IMG/VR virus record: IMGVR_UViG_3300023174_003623
Span: 1 to 64,000 of that record
From: a virus
Length of the DNA: 64,000 nucleotides
Strand: one strand, 5' to 3'
This document shows, piece after piece, positions 21,178 to 29,858 of this stretch. The position numbers and the translations under genes were made by a program. Position 1 is the first letter of the stretch, and every line of letters begins with the position of its first letter. Below the pieces are notes generated by a model. That model saw nothing but the letters and a program-made list of their open reading frames with translations, did no database searches and was not told the origin of the DNA.

Positions 21178-23673
21178 ATGAGTGATCGTGCTAAAAAAAT
21201 AAGTGAATTGACTGCACTTACATCGGTGTCAGGGGATGATCTATTAATAATAGTAGATGATCCTTCTGGTACTGCTATCACAAAAAAAGTAACAGTAAAT
21301 ACTTTTTTATCTAATGTTTCTATAGGTAAAATTGTTGCAAATGGTGGTGTAGGGTCTGCCAATCAAATTTTATCTAGTAATGGTTCTGGAATTTATTGGA
21401 GCAGTGATTTAAATATCTCAACCATCAATGTAGCTAGTGGTGCGTTATATGCAAATAGCTCAGCAGTTTATGCCGCAAACATAATTGCTACTACGATCAA
21501 TGCATCAGCTAATATTAATACAACAACGCTATTTGCTAATGTATCTGCCGGATATGTTAATGTCGCTGGTCAAGTTAACACTTCAACATTATATGTTACT
21601 ACTAGTGCTAATGTTGGCACCTCATTCCTAGTTAATGCTACTGCTCTAGTTCATACTGGTTATGCTAATGTTGCAACAAGTGTCAACTCAGCTTTATTGA
21701 CGGTTGGTACATCATTTACAGCTAATAGCACATTAGTCAATGCTGCTGCAATTAATGTTATCAATCAAGTTAACACTGCAACATTATATGTTACTACTAG
21801 TGCTAATGTTGGTACTGCGTTCTCAGCTAACTCTACTGGAGCTTATCATACTGGCACCGTCAATGCGACCAGTCACACTGTTGGTTCTAATTTCATAGCC
21901 AACTCAACGGCTATTATCGGAACTGGGTTTGCTAACGTTACTACTAGTGTCAACTCTGCGCTATTAACGGTTGGTACTAATTTCATAGCTAACTCTACTG
22001 GAGCTTATCATACTGGCACCGTCAATGCTGCTAGTCATACAGTAGGAACAATAGGAACCAGCAATGGATTTATAGCTAATTCTACATACTTGTCTTTTGG
22101 TAATTCGGTATCAAATGCTACTATAACAGCAAATTCGTTATCTTTATCATCTGTTTTTTCTGTAAATAAGGTTGATACTTATAACAGATTATTAAGTATT
22201 CCTACAGCAAATACTAGTGAGTGGCAAGCCGCGACAGGGGGCGCTGCCCAGTTAAGAACTGGTACTTCAGGTAAACCTGCACCATTTGTAATACAAAATC
22301 ATATTTCAGATTTTACTACTGAAGCAACGTATAATGGACAAGTACAGACATATTTAGACCCAGTTGGGGTCATTGGCTGGAATATTACTGCCTTTGGCAA
22401 TCTTGGTGTTGTTGAACCCGGTATGCCCGGATTCGGTTTGGGAATGGAATATGACTATTATTCATCATCTTTAGCCGGTCAAGTTACTGAAACATATTTT
22501 ACTTTTATTACTGAACCTCTTCCAAAAAATGCATCTGCTGATGCAACAACATCTTTTAGATGTCTTGAATGGCAAAATATAATGGAAAAAGAAAAAAGTT
22601 TTACCATAACGGGCATTTCATCAACAGGCACTAATACGTCTATAGTAATTAACACTACTGGCACCCACCCAAATTATAGTATATTGAGTGTAGGTGAGAC
22701 TTTACATATTTCAGGTATTATTGGTACATATGGAACGGCATTAAATGGTAAAAAATTAAGGTTAATAGAAAGAACAGGAACTTTTGGCGGTAGTGTCACG
22801 CTTGTATGTGATTTTACCTCAAGCGGTACTTATACTTCTGGAGGAACTGTAACGTTCTATCCTCAAGGAAGAAATCCAACAAATATGAGGTTTCACGCCC
22901 CTTTGTTTCAATGGTTTACAGGCGATTTTAATGAAAATTATTTACAGAGAAAGCGTGATGATAGTGCAGATCTTTCTGTCAATAATAGAAGATTTGCACA
23001 ACTTACAAGAGGCGGTTTAACCTTGTATCAAGTTGAAAAAAATAGCCGAGTCGATCTAAATATAGGCGATCAAACCGCTCAAGAAGGAACTCCATTTACA
23101 TTTACCAACTGGGCTGGTGGCAGTATTTCTATTGGTCCAAACGGAGGATCAGCTAAAAACATAACAATAAAAAATGAAACTGTTGATTCCCAAGGTGTTC
23201 AAGGGTATTTAGAAGTTGCTAATAGACAATTATTTGATTTAAATTCTGGTATATATGGTTATCCTACTACCCCTACTATACGCATTCCCGGTGGTGTAGG
23301 AGATAGTGTAATAAAAGAGGTTGGAAATAGTAGATCACCAGCTCTCTGGGCGCATGCCGGTGACCTTCCAGCTGCTAATCCAGTTTTTATTGTAAGTCCC
23401 GGTTCATCTACAACACGCACCCCGAGTTCATCGACTCAAGGTGCTGATAGATATATCGTTAGATTTGACGCAAGAACTGCTGTATGGAACAGCAGTTCTC
23501 CGCCCCCAACACATAAAACGTATTTAACTAATGAAGGTTGGTGGTTTATCGGAAACAGTGTATCAACTCCGAGTATCAATCCTGTCGATGGAGGATACTT
23601 ATATGTTGATGCATCTGGAAATCTTATATTTAAGACAAAGCTTGGTAATGTAAGAACGGTAGCTGCTGTCTAA
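21178..23673 (+). CDS. Tail fibre-like protein with internal repeats
   Basis: An 831-residue protein. The start DRAKKISELTALTSVSGDDL and then LLIIVDDPSG is the conserved beginning of many tail fibre proteins in T4-like marine phages. Residues about 95-300 are made of repeats with ANVGTSF, VNSALLTVGT and NSTGAYHTGTVNA units, probably a triple-stranded beta stalk. The C-terminal 500 residues form a non-repetitive domain that could contact the host. It lies with other structural genes. Fibre identity is inferred, and receptor binding is likely but not shown. Confidence 0.75.
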   Translation: MSDRAKKISELTALTSVSGDDLLIIVDDPSGTAITKKVTVNTFLSNVSIGKIVANGGVGSANQILSSNGSGIYWSSDLNISTINVASGALYANSSAVYAANIIATTINASANINTTTLFANVSAGYVNVAGQVNTSTLYVTTSANVGTSFLVNATALVHTGYANVATSVNSALLTVGTSFTANSTLVNAAAINVINQVNTATLYVTTSANVGTAFSANSTGAYHTGTVNATSHTVGSNFIANSTAIIGTGFANVTTSVNSALLTVGTNFIANSTGAYHTGTVNAASHTVGTIGTSNGFIANSTYLSFGNSVSNATITANSLSLSSVFSVNKVDTYNRLLSIPTANTSEWQAATGGAAQLRTGTSGKPAPFVIQNHISDFTTEATYNGQVQTYLDPVGVIGWNITAFGNLGVVEPGMPGFGLGMEYDYYSSSLAGQVTETYFTFITEPLPKNASADATTSFRCLEWQNIMEKEKSFTITGISSTGTNTSIVINTTGTHPNYSILSVGETLHISGIIGTYGTALNGKKLRLIERTGTFGGSVTLVCDFTSSGTYTSGGTVTFYPQGRNPTNMRFHAPLFQWFTGDFNENYLQRKRDDSADLSVNNRRFAQLTRGGLTLYQVEKNSRVDLNIGDQTAQEGTPFTFTNWAGGSISIGPNGGSAKNITIKNETVDSQGVQGYLEVANRQLFDLNSGIYGYPTTPTIRIPGGVGDSVIKEVGNSRSPALWAHAGDLPAANPVFIVSPGSSTTRTPSSSTQGADRYIVRFDARTAVWNSSSPPPTHKTYLTNEGWWFIGNSVSTPSINPVDGGYLYVDASGNLIFKTKLGNVRTVAAV
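21560..22065 (+). repeat. Coding repeats in tail fibre gene
   Basis: GTCAACTC(A/T)GC followed by a GGTTGGTAC unit occurs near 21684 and 21953, and a block starting GGAGCTTATCATACTGGC occurs near 21839 and 21999. Units of roughly 70-135 bases are repeated with small changes in phase with the reading frame, so recombination may lengthen or shorten the stalk. Confidence 0.7.
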
Positions 23674-23698
23674 TTTTAAATTAAATTGAGGAAATAAT

Positions 23699-23854
23699 AT
23701 GAAAATTGAATTATCAGAAAAACATTTAAATATAATTGCTGCAGGTTTAGGCGAATTGCCTGCTAAAATTAGTTACGAACTTATCACATATATAAAGCAA
23801 CAAATTGATCAATATAATCAAGAATCCGCTCAAACAAGCGATGATCAAGTATGA
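23699..23854 (+). CDS. Small unknown protein
   Basis: A 51-residue frame preceded by GAGGAAA and overlapping the next start as ATGA. It reads MKIELSEKHLNIIAAGLGE at the start, then helical LPAKISYELITYIKQQ. Its place between two genes with tight spacing supports it. Similar short proteins occur among T4-like phages. Function unknown. Confidence 0.65.
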   Translation: MKIELSEKHLNIIAAGLGELPAKISYELITYIKQQIDQYNQESAQTSDDQV

Positions 23855-24183
23855 ATATGCAAAACATAGAACTTACATTTAATTCACCTGTTATTACAGA
23901 AACAAATTCTCTATATTCAAATATAGTAAAACAAATTAAAACTGACGTAATAGTACGAATAGAAGATACAGAATATAAATTTCTTAGGTATTTTGATTTT
24001 GACACTGAGAATTTGCAAAATTTTATTCAATTTGAAAATTTAACTAAAGATATTGTTACAAATTGGATTTTTGAAAAATATGAAAATGAACTTTTACGGT
24101 TAAAAAATAATGCTGTAATTTCACATAACGAGTATAAAAATCCCAGCAAACCAGTTATAGAAATTAAGGATTTTAATTTTTAA
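23851..24183 (+). CDS. Unknown phage protein
   Basis: A 110-residue acidic protein with no recognised motif and no membrane segment. It overlaps the small gene before it by 4 bases, and the next gene starts 5 bases after its stop, so it is within one operon. The minus-strand frame over it is judged a shadow. Confidence 0.6.
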   Translation: MNMQNIELTFNSPVITETNSLYSNIVKQIKTDVIVRIEDTEYKFLRYFDFDTENLQNFIQFENLTKDIVTNWIFEKYENELLRLKNNAVISHNEYKNPSKPVIEIKDFNF

Positions 24184-24188
24184 TTTAA

Positions 24189-24578
24189 ATGAAATATGAA
24201 GATTTGAATAATACTAATTTTTTATTGTATGCAGCAAAACACTATGATAATCCTCAGTGTTTTGATACTAAAGAATTTTATGATGATTTAAAAAGATTCA
24301 AATATCTTAAAAGACTTTTTAATCGTTACAAAGAAACTGGTGAATTAAAAGAGAGATTAATTATAAATCATCTCCAAGTAATATATAATTTATTTGGAGT
24401 TGAGCCTTCCACTAGAATGTTATTTTTGGCTCTTAAAAAACATCATGACTGTCTCAAACCTTTTTTAGTTTTATTTAATACAATGCCTGAAATAGTATTT
24501 AATATTGAGGGTAACGATATAAGAAATAGTGATATTTCAATGGACCATAATATAGTAGAAATATTAAGGAAAATTTAA
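24189..24578 (+). CDS. Conserved T4-like phage protein, unknown
   Basis: A 129-residue protein. FLLYAAKHYDNPQCFDTKEF and then YDDLKRFKYLKRLFNRY are stretches that I associate with a small conserved family in T4-like marine phages with no known function. It is mostly helical. It ends on the first base of the next gene (TAATG), which suggests coupling. Confidence 0.65.
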   Translation: MKYEDLNNTNFLLYAAKHYDNPQCFDTKEFYDDLKRFKYLKRLFNRYKETGELKERLIINHLQVIYNLFGVEPSTRMLFLALKKHHDCLKPFLVLFNTMPEIVFNIEGNDIRNSDISMDHNIVEILRKI

Positions 24579-25420
24579 TGGGTATTACAAATTTTTATGA
24601 AGATTTAAGAAAATGGTTTGATAAAAATGACCCAGAAGGTGGATGGAAAAGAATCAATTCCAAAGGCGAAGCTATAGGTCCGTGTGCTAGAGAAAAGGGT
24701 GAACCAAAACCCAAATGCATGTCTAATGAAAAAAGAAAAAAATTAACTAAAAAACAAAGAGCTTCCGCAGTTGCAGCAAAAAGAAAGCACGATCCAAATC
24801 CAGAAAGAAAAGGTAAACCTATAAATGTTTCTAATTTTGGAAAAGGAAAAATAAGTGAGGATATTGTGCAAATAGATGAAAAAAACGAACCAACAAACCC
24901 TAAACTTTGGGCTAAAGCTAAATCTTTAGCTAGACAAAAATTTGATGTGTATCCTTCAGCATATGCGAACGGATGGGCTGCAAAATGGTATAAATCAAAA
25001 GGTGGAGGTTGGAAAAGTATAAGTGAAGAATATTTAAATGAACGTGGCGCAGATGCTAAAGGATTTTATAGATCTACTGAAAGTGGTGCTGGATTAACTA
25101 GAAAAGGTGCTAAACACTTTGGCATAAAAACAGCAGTAACCGGTAAAGTAAAACCCGGATCTAAGGCAGCAAAACGCAGAAAATCTTTTTGTGCTCGTAT
25201 GTCAGGTATGCCGGGGCCAATGAAAGATGAAAAGGGTAGACCAACAAGAAAGGCCGCTTCACTTAGAAGATGGAGATGTCGAGTAAGTGAAGAAGTTGCT
25301 ACAAATCATACTGGTTCAGAAACTTCAACAGATGCAAATACAGCACAATCAATGGGCAAACCAAAAGATACATTTAATATTATTAAAGGTATTCTTAAAA
25401 GAAGAATGACAAAAAAATAG
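24578..25420 (+). CDS. Very basic Cys-containing phage protein
   Basis: A 280-residue protein with very high Lys and Arg content. Three blocks are visible: GGWKRINSKGEAIGPCAREK with PKCMSNEKRKKLTKKQ; WAKAKSLARQKFDVYPSAYANGWAAKWYK; and GLTRKGAKHFGIKTAVTGKV with RRKSFCARMSG and RRWRCR. I recall these as domains of unknown function shared among T4-like phages and some giant viruses. The make-up suggests DNA binding or condensation. No catalytic motif is seen. Confidence 0.7.
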   Translation: MGITNFYEDLRKWFDKNDPEGGWKRINSKGEAIGPCAREKGEPKPKCMSNEKRKKLTKKQRASAVAAKRKHDPNPERKGKPINVSNFGKGKISEDIVQIDEKNEPTNPKLWAKAKSLARQKFDVYPSAYANGWAAKWYKSKGGGWKSISEEYLNERGADAKGFYRSTESGAGLTRKGAKHFGIKTAVTGKVKPGSKAAKRRKSFCARMSGMPGPMKDEKGRPTRKAASLRRWRCRVSEEVATNHTGSETSTDANTAQSMGKPKDTFNIIKGILKRRMTKK

Positions 25421-25421
25421 T

Positions 25422-25856
25422 ATGCAATTTAAAATTATGATTTTTTTGGCAATATTGACTTTTATAAGTGCGGTCGTTGCTGGTGCTTTTTTTTACTATA
25501 AAGATTCTCAAGCTACAATTGCTGATTTAAAACAACAAACGGAATCATTATCCGAAGCAGTTAATCATCAAAAAGAAACAATTGCTGTTATGGAAAATTC
25601 TATTAAACAGCAAAATGATATTCGTAAACAAATGATGAAAGATTTTGAATCTGCTAAAAAAGATGTTGAAAATTTACAAATAAAAATAGCATCTCATAGT
25701 TTAACACAAATAGCTAATGTAAAGTCTGGATTGTTACAGAAAAAGATAAACCAAGCCACTATTGATGTATTACGTTGTTTTGAAGTTGTAACCGGGGATC
25801 AAATACTACCAAATGAAAAAAATAATCAGTGTCCTAATCTTTTCATCAATCCTTAG
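25422..25856 (+). CDS. Inner-membrane spanin subunit-like (Rz type)
   Basis: A 144-residue protein with one N-terminal membrane helix (residues about 5-26, FLAILTFISAVVAGAFFYY) followed by a long periplasmic coiled coil (30-100). This is the plan of i-spanins. Its last 44 bases overlap a lipoprotein gene in another frame, the classic Rz/Rz1 layout. Spanins fuse the two membranes in the last step of lysis of Gram-negative hosts. The assignment rests on topology and overlap, not sequence similarity. Confidence 0.65.
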   Translation: MQFKIMIFLAILTFISAVVAGAFFYYKDSQATIADLKQQTESLSEAVNHQKETIAVMENSIKQQNDIRKQMMKDFESAKKDVENLQIKIASHSLTQIANVKSGLLQKKINQATIDVLRCFEVVTGDQILPNEKNNQCPNLFINP

Positions 25857-26178
25857 TGGTTGTTCTTTATTTAAGACCAAATTAGAAGTTTCAAACGTAC
25901 CTATTGAAAAACCAGTCTTAGACATATCTTTACCTCAACCTGTAAAAATGAATCCAATTCAATGGATTGTTGTAACCGATAAAAATTATAATGAAGTTAT
26001 TAATTCATCTAAAAATTCTAATGGACTTGTTTTTTTAGTTGCATTAGATGAAAATAATTATAAAAATTTAGCATTAAATAACTCAAATGTCTTAAGATAT
26101 ATTCGTGAACAAAAATCAGTAATAGCAGCGTATAAAAAATACTATGCCAGTGAAAATAAGCCTCAAGAAGGTAAGTAA
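25813..26178 (+). CDS. Lipoprotein, possible outer-membrane spanin (Rz1 type)
   Basis: A 121-residue lipoprotein with signal MKKIISVLIFSSILSGCS. The lipobox LSGC predicts lipid attachment at Cys17. It overlaps the coiled-coil membrane protein gene by 44 bases in a +1 frame. It is longer than typical o-spanins and only moderately Pro-rich (IEKPVLDISLPQP), so a different envelope role is possible. It is followed by a promoter for the next block. Confidence 0.6.
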   Translation: MKKIISVLIFSSILSGCSLFKTKLEVSNVPIEKPVLDISLPQPVKMNPIQWIVVTDKNYNEVINSSKNSNGLVFLVALDENNYKNLALNNSNVLRYIREQKSVIAAYKKYYASENKPQEGK

Positions 26179-26183
26179 CACTC

Positions 26184-26212
26184 TTTACACAATCTAATTT
26201 TTTGTGTATAAT
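26184..26212 (+). promoter_or_regulatory. Sigma70-type promoter with inverted repeat
   Basis: TTTACA at 26184-26189 and TATAAT at 26207-26212 are 17 bases apart. ACACAA (26187-26192) and TTGTGT (26202-26207) form an inverted repeat between and over the boxes. It drives the primase, ThyX, NrdA and NrdB genes. Confidence 0.78.
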
Positions 26213-26243
26213 CCCTTCATACTCCTTCTGAAGAAAAAGAAAT

Positions 26244-27263
26244 ATGATGTGGATAGACCAGAAATATATTGGTTTAATTTCAAATAGACTTGATCGATTT
26301 CGTCAAAAAGATCAAGGATTATATAATTTTCGTTGTCCTTTATGTGGCGATTCAAAGAAAAATAAAACAAAAGCACGAGGGTGGTTCCTTAATAAGGATG
26401 GTAAATATCATTTTTATTGCCATAATTGTAGTGCTTCTATGACTTTTTCTAACTTTCTTAAATCAATTGATGTTATAATGCATCAAGAATATATGAAAGA
26501 TGTTTTTCTTGAAAAGAATTTTGTAAACCCTAAACCGATTACTAAATCAGATGTTACTAAAATTGAACGACCTAAGTATAGGTTTGAGTCACCCTTAAAA
26601 ACCTTAACAAAGGTGTCATCTCTTCCAGTAGATCACCCTGTTAAAAAATATGTAATGAGTCGTAAAATTCCTAGTAATGTTCAATATAAAATCTTCTTTT
26701 GTCCTAAATTTAAAGAATGGGTTAATTCATTTATTCCAAATAAATTTGTTGATATTGAAAAGGATGAACCTAGATTAATTATTCCTTTTATAGATCGTGA
26801 TAAAAATTTCTTTGGATGTCAAGGAAGAAGCTTAAATAAGTCATCTAGTGTTAGATATATAACAATACTCTCTGATGACAGTAAACCAAAAGTTTTTGGA
26901 CTTGATTCTGTTGATTTCAATAAAATGGTTTATATATTTGAAGGTCCAATAGATTCTATGTTTATTTCTAATTCTATTGCAATGTGCGGTTCAGATTTAT
27001 CTTCTGATTTTATTGTAGACAAAAACAAAAGTATTGTAGTTTTTGATAATGAACCTAGATCTCCACAAACTGTGAAAAAGATTGACAAGTATATAGAATT
27101 TGGGTATAAGGTATGCTTCTGGCCTGAAAAAATCAAAGGTAAAGATGTGAATGAAATGATTTTAAATGGTCACGATTCTGATGAAATTAAAATAACTATT
27201 GATAAAAATTCTTATTCTGGAATTGAAGCTAAGTTACAGTTACAAACGTGGAGAAAATGTTAA
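26244..27263 (+). CDS. 61: DNA primase, T4 gp61-like
   Basis: A 339-residue primase. The N-terminal zinc ribbon has CPLCGDS (about residue 31) and CHNC (about 59). The Toprim-like part has YIFEGPIDSMFI and VVFDNEPRS, and KGKDVNEMIL lies near the end, all as in T4-like primase subunits. It makes RNA primers with the gp41 helicase, which is not in this window. Tandem ATGs at 26244 and 26247 are both possible. It overlaps thyX by one base. Confidence 0.88.
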   Translation: MMWIDQKYIGLISNRLDRFRQKDQGLYNFRCPLCGDSKKNKTKARGWFLNKDGKYHFYCHNCSASMTFSNFLKSIDVIMHQEYMKDVFLEKNFVNPKPITKSDVTKIERPKYRFESPLKTLTKVSSLPVDHPVKKYVMSRKIPSNVQYKIFFCPKFKEWVNSFIPNKFVDIEKDEPRLIIPFIDRDKNFFGCQGRSLNKSSSVRYITILSDDSKPKVFGLDSVDFNKMVYIFEGPIDSMFISNSIAMCGSDLSSDFIVDKNKSIVVFDNEPRSPQTVKKIDKYIEFGYKVCFWPEKIKGKDVNEMILNGHDSDEIKITIDKNSYSGIEAKLQLQTWRKC

Positions 27264-28030
27264 TGATTGATGAGCTTTCTATATATGTAAATAGACCCGT
27301 AAAACTTGTTAGTTATACTCGTGGTGATATTAATTACATGGTTGACAGTGGAATGATTGGTGTTGAAAGTAATGAAATTGAAGACGATCTTCAAGAAATG
27401 ATTGCTTTTTGTGCAAGGATTTCTAATCCTAATAATCAAAATAATAGAGCAAATTCTAATAAATTAATTAAATATTTAATTAAACATGCTCATTGGTCTC
27501 CTTTCGAAATGGTAAATGCTTGTATTGAAATTAATACTACTCGTGATATTGCTAGACAAATTTTGCGCCATAGAAGTTTTTCGTTTCAAGAATTTTCTCA
27601 ACGATATGCAGATCCTAAAGATCTTGGCTTTGAATATAAAGATGCTAGATTACAGGACACAGCCAATCGTCAGAATAGTGTTGAATTAAACTCAACACAA
27701 ATTGGTCATCGTGAATTGCAAAGTGCGTGGATTGAAAAACAACAAAATGTTATTCGTGCTGCTCGTGATGCTTATGAGTGGGCCATTATTAATGGAATAG
27801 CTAAAGAACAAGCAAGGGCGGTGTTACCAGAAGGATTGACTTGTTCTAAAATGTATGTAAATGGCACTTTAAGGTCTTGGATTCATTTTATTCAAGTTAG
27901 AACTGATCCTTCCACACAAAAAGAGCATAGAATTATTGCTGAACAATGTGCTCAAGAATTATCAAAAGTAATACCAATTATTACAGATTTTGTATATAAA
28001 CCACCTGTAAATGATTGGCTAGGATTATAG
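27263..28030 (+). CDS. thyX: Flavin-dependent thymidylate synthase ThyX
   Basis: A 255-residue ThyX. The signature RHRSFSFQEFSQRY fits RHRxxSx(n)S-x-RY and binds FAD and dUMP. Methylation of dUMP uses methylene-THF, with reduced FAD as hydride source. I chose ATG 27263 (MIDELS), which overlaps the previous stop as TAATG with GGAG at 27250. ATG 27257 and GTG 27248 are upstream alternatives. Together with NrdAB it supplies dTTP for phage DNA. Confidence 0.93.
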   Translation: MIDELSIYVNRPVKLVSYTRGDINYMVDSGMIGVESNEIEDDLQEMIAFCARISNPNNQNNRANSNKLIKYLIKHAHWSPFEMVNACIEINTTRDIARQILRHRSFSFQEFSQRYADPKDLGFEYKDARLQDTANRQNSVELNSTQIGHRELQSAWIEKQQNVIRAARDAYEWAIINGIAKEQARAVLPEGLTCSKMYVNGTLRSWIHFIQVRTDPSTQKEHRIIAEQCAQELSKVIPIITDFVYKPPVNDWLGL

Positions 28031-28043
28031 AAAGAGAACAATT

Positions 28044-29852
28044 ATGACAACAAAAACAAATTACATGGGAATTGATATTGATTATTCTCGTGATAAACTC
28101 TTTGATGAACTTGGGCTTAAACGTCTAAAAGAATCTTACATGCTAGATTATGAAACTTCACCACAAGAAAGGTTTGCATATGTTTCAAAAACTTTTGGGT
28201 CGAATGATGCTCATTCTCAACGGTTGTATGAATACTCTTCTAATCATTGGTTGTCTTACTCTACTCCCATTCTTAGTTTTGGGCGTTCTGTTCGTGGTCT
28301 TCCCATTTCTTGTTTTCTTAACTATATTGAGGATACTGCGGAAGGTTTGGTCAATAATCTCTCTGAAACGAATTGGCTCAGCATGTTTGGCGGTGGCGTG
28401 GGGATTGGGTTTGGTATTCGCAGTGCCAGTGATAAGTCTACTGGTGTTATGTCACACCTTAAGCTGTATGATGCGTCTAGTTTGGCCTATCGTCAAGGAC
28501 GTACTCGGCGCGGTAGTTATGCTGCCTATCTTGACATCAGTCATCCTGATATCATTAATTTTCTCGAAATGCGAAAGCCTACGGGGGACCAAAACCTCAG
28601 AGCATTAAACATGCATCATGGAATTAATATCACTGATGATTTCATGCAAATTATAGAAAAATGTATGTTAGATTCTGAAGCTGATGACACATGGAATCTT
28701 GTAGACCCACATAGCAATGAAATTCATGAGAAAGTATCAGCTAAAGAACTTTGGCAAAAAATTCTTGAAACTCGTATGCTTACTGGTGAACCATACTTGC
28801 ATTTTATTGATACAAGTAATAAGCATTTACCACCTTGGCAAAAAGAATTAGGTCTTACAATTAAACAATCTAACTTGTGTTCAGAAATTACTCTTCCTAC
28901 TAATAAGAATCGTACAGCAGTATGTTGTTTGTCTTCAGTAAATTTGGAGTATTACGATGAGTGGAAAGATAATGAGTTATTTCTTAAAGACATTGCTGAA
29001 ATGCTTGATAATGTATTACAGTATTTCATTGATAACGCACCCGACTCTATCGCACGAGCAAAGTTTTCTGCTTGGTGTGAGCGTTCCATTGGGGTTGGCG
29101 CTCTTGGATTTCATGCGTATCTTCAAAGCAAAATGATTCCTTGGGAGTCATCCATGGCTGTGGGTACTAATAAAAAGATATTTAAGCATATTCGCGATAA
29201 GCTTAATATTGCTAACGTACAACTTGGATTGTTTCGTGGATCTCCTCAAGATGCATTTGGTACTGGATTACGATTTAGCCATCTAATGGCGATTGCTCCG
29301 AATGCTTCAAGTTCTATTATCATGGGTAATACATCTCCTTCAGTAGAACCGTATAGAGCAAATGCATATCGTCAGGATACTTTGTCTGGTTCAAGTTTTG
29401 TAAAGAATAAGTTTCTTGATAAACTTTTATGGGAAAAAGTAGGAAATCATGATCATAACGAACAAGAGATGGCAGATATTTGGTCATCGATTATTGCAAA
29501 TGATGGATCAGTTCAACATCTTGATATTCTTTCTGAATGGGAAAGAGATGTATTTAAGACATCAATGGAAATTGACCAACGTTGGGTAATTCAACATGCG
29601 GCTGATCGGCAAGAATTTATTGATCAAGCACAATCATTGAATACTTTCTTTCGTCCTGATGTAAATATTAAATATCTTCATGCAGTTCACTTCATGGCTT
29701 GGAAACAAGGTCTAAAGACTCTTTATTATTGCCGTTCAGAAAAAATTGGTAAAGCAGATAAAGTTTCTAAGAAGATTCAAAGACAGATCATTCAAGAGAT
29801 TGATTTAAAACAACTAACAGACGGTGATACCTGTCTAGCTTGCGAAGGTTAA
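28044..29852 (+). CDS. nrdA: Ribonucleotide reductase alpha subunit NrdA
   Basis: A 602-residue class I alpha subunit. LPISCFLN has the first redox Cys, NLCSEI carries the radical Cys and Glu, CCLSS holds the second redox Cys, and CLACEG at the C-terminus is the re-reducing Cys pair. The N-terminal ATP-cone regulatory domain is missing: the protein starts close to the catalytic barrel, about 90 or more residues later than in E. coli NrdA. So dATP inhibition is probably lost. nrdB follows after 6 bases. Bases 28250-28600 are somewhat more GC-rich than the surroundings. Confidence 0.95.
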   Translation: MTTKTNYMGIDIDYSRDKLFDELGLKRLKESYMLDYETSPQERFAYVSKTFGSNDAHSQRLYEYSSNHWLSYSTPILSFGRSVRGLPISCFLNYIEDTAEGLVNNLSETNWLSMFGGGVGIGFGIRSASDKSTGVMSHLKLYDASSLAYRQGRTRRGSYAAYLDISHPDIINFLEMRKPTGDQNLRALNMHHGINITDDFMQIIEKCMLDSEADDTWNLVDPHSNEIHEKVSAKELWQKILETRMLTGEPYLHFIDTSNKHLPPWQKELGLTIKQSNLCSEITLPTNKNRTAVCCLSSVNLEYYDEWKDNELFLKDIAEMLDNVLQYFIDNAPDSIARAKFSAWCERSIGVGALGFHAYLQSKMIPWESSMAVGTNKKIFKHIRDKLNIANVQLGLFRGSPQDAFGTGLRFSHLMAIAPNASSSIIMGNTSPSVEPYRANAYRQDTLSGSSFVKNKFLDKLLWEKVGNHDHNEQEMADIWSSIIANDGSVQHLDILSEWERDVFKTSMEIDQRWVIQHAADRQEFIDQAQSLNTFFRPDVNIKYLHAVHFMAWKQGLKTLYYCRSEKIGKADKVSKKIQRQIIQEIDLKQLTDGDTCLACEG

Positions 29853-29858
29853 ACTATA

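Noticed and set aside
28150-28608. A 152-residue hydrophobic frame inside nrdA
   Set aside because: It lies fully within the well-matched nrdA gene in another frame. Its hydrophobic look follows from the U-rich second-codon pattern, and it has no ribosome-binding site.
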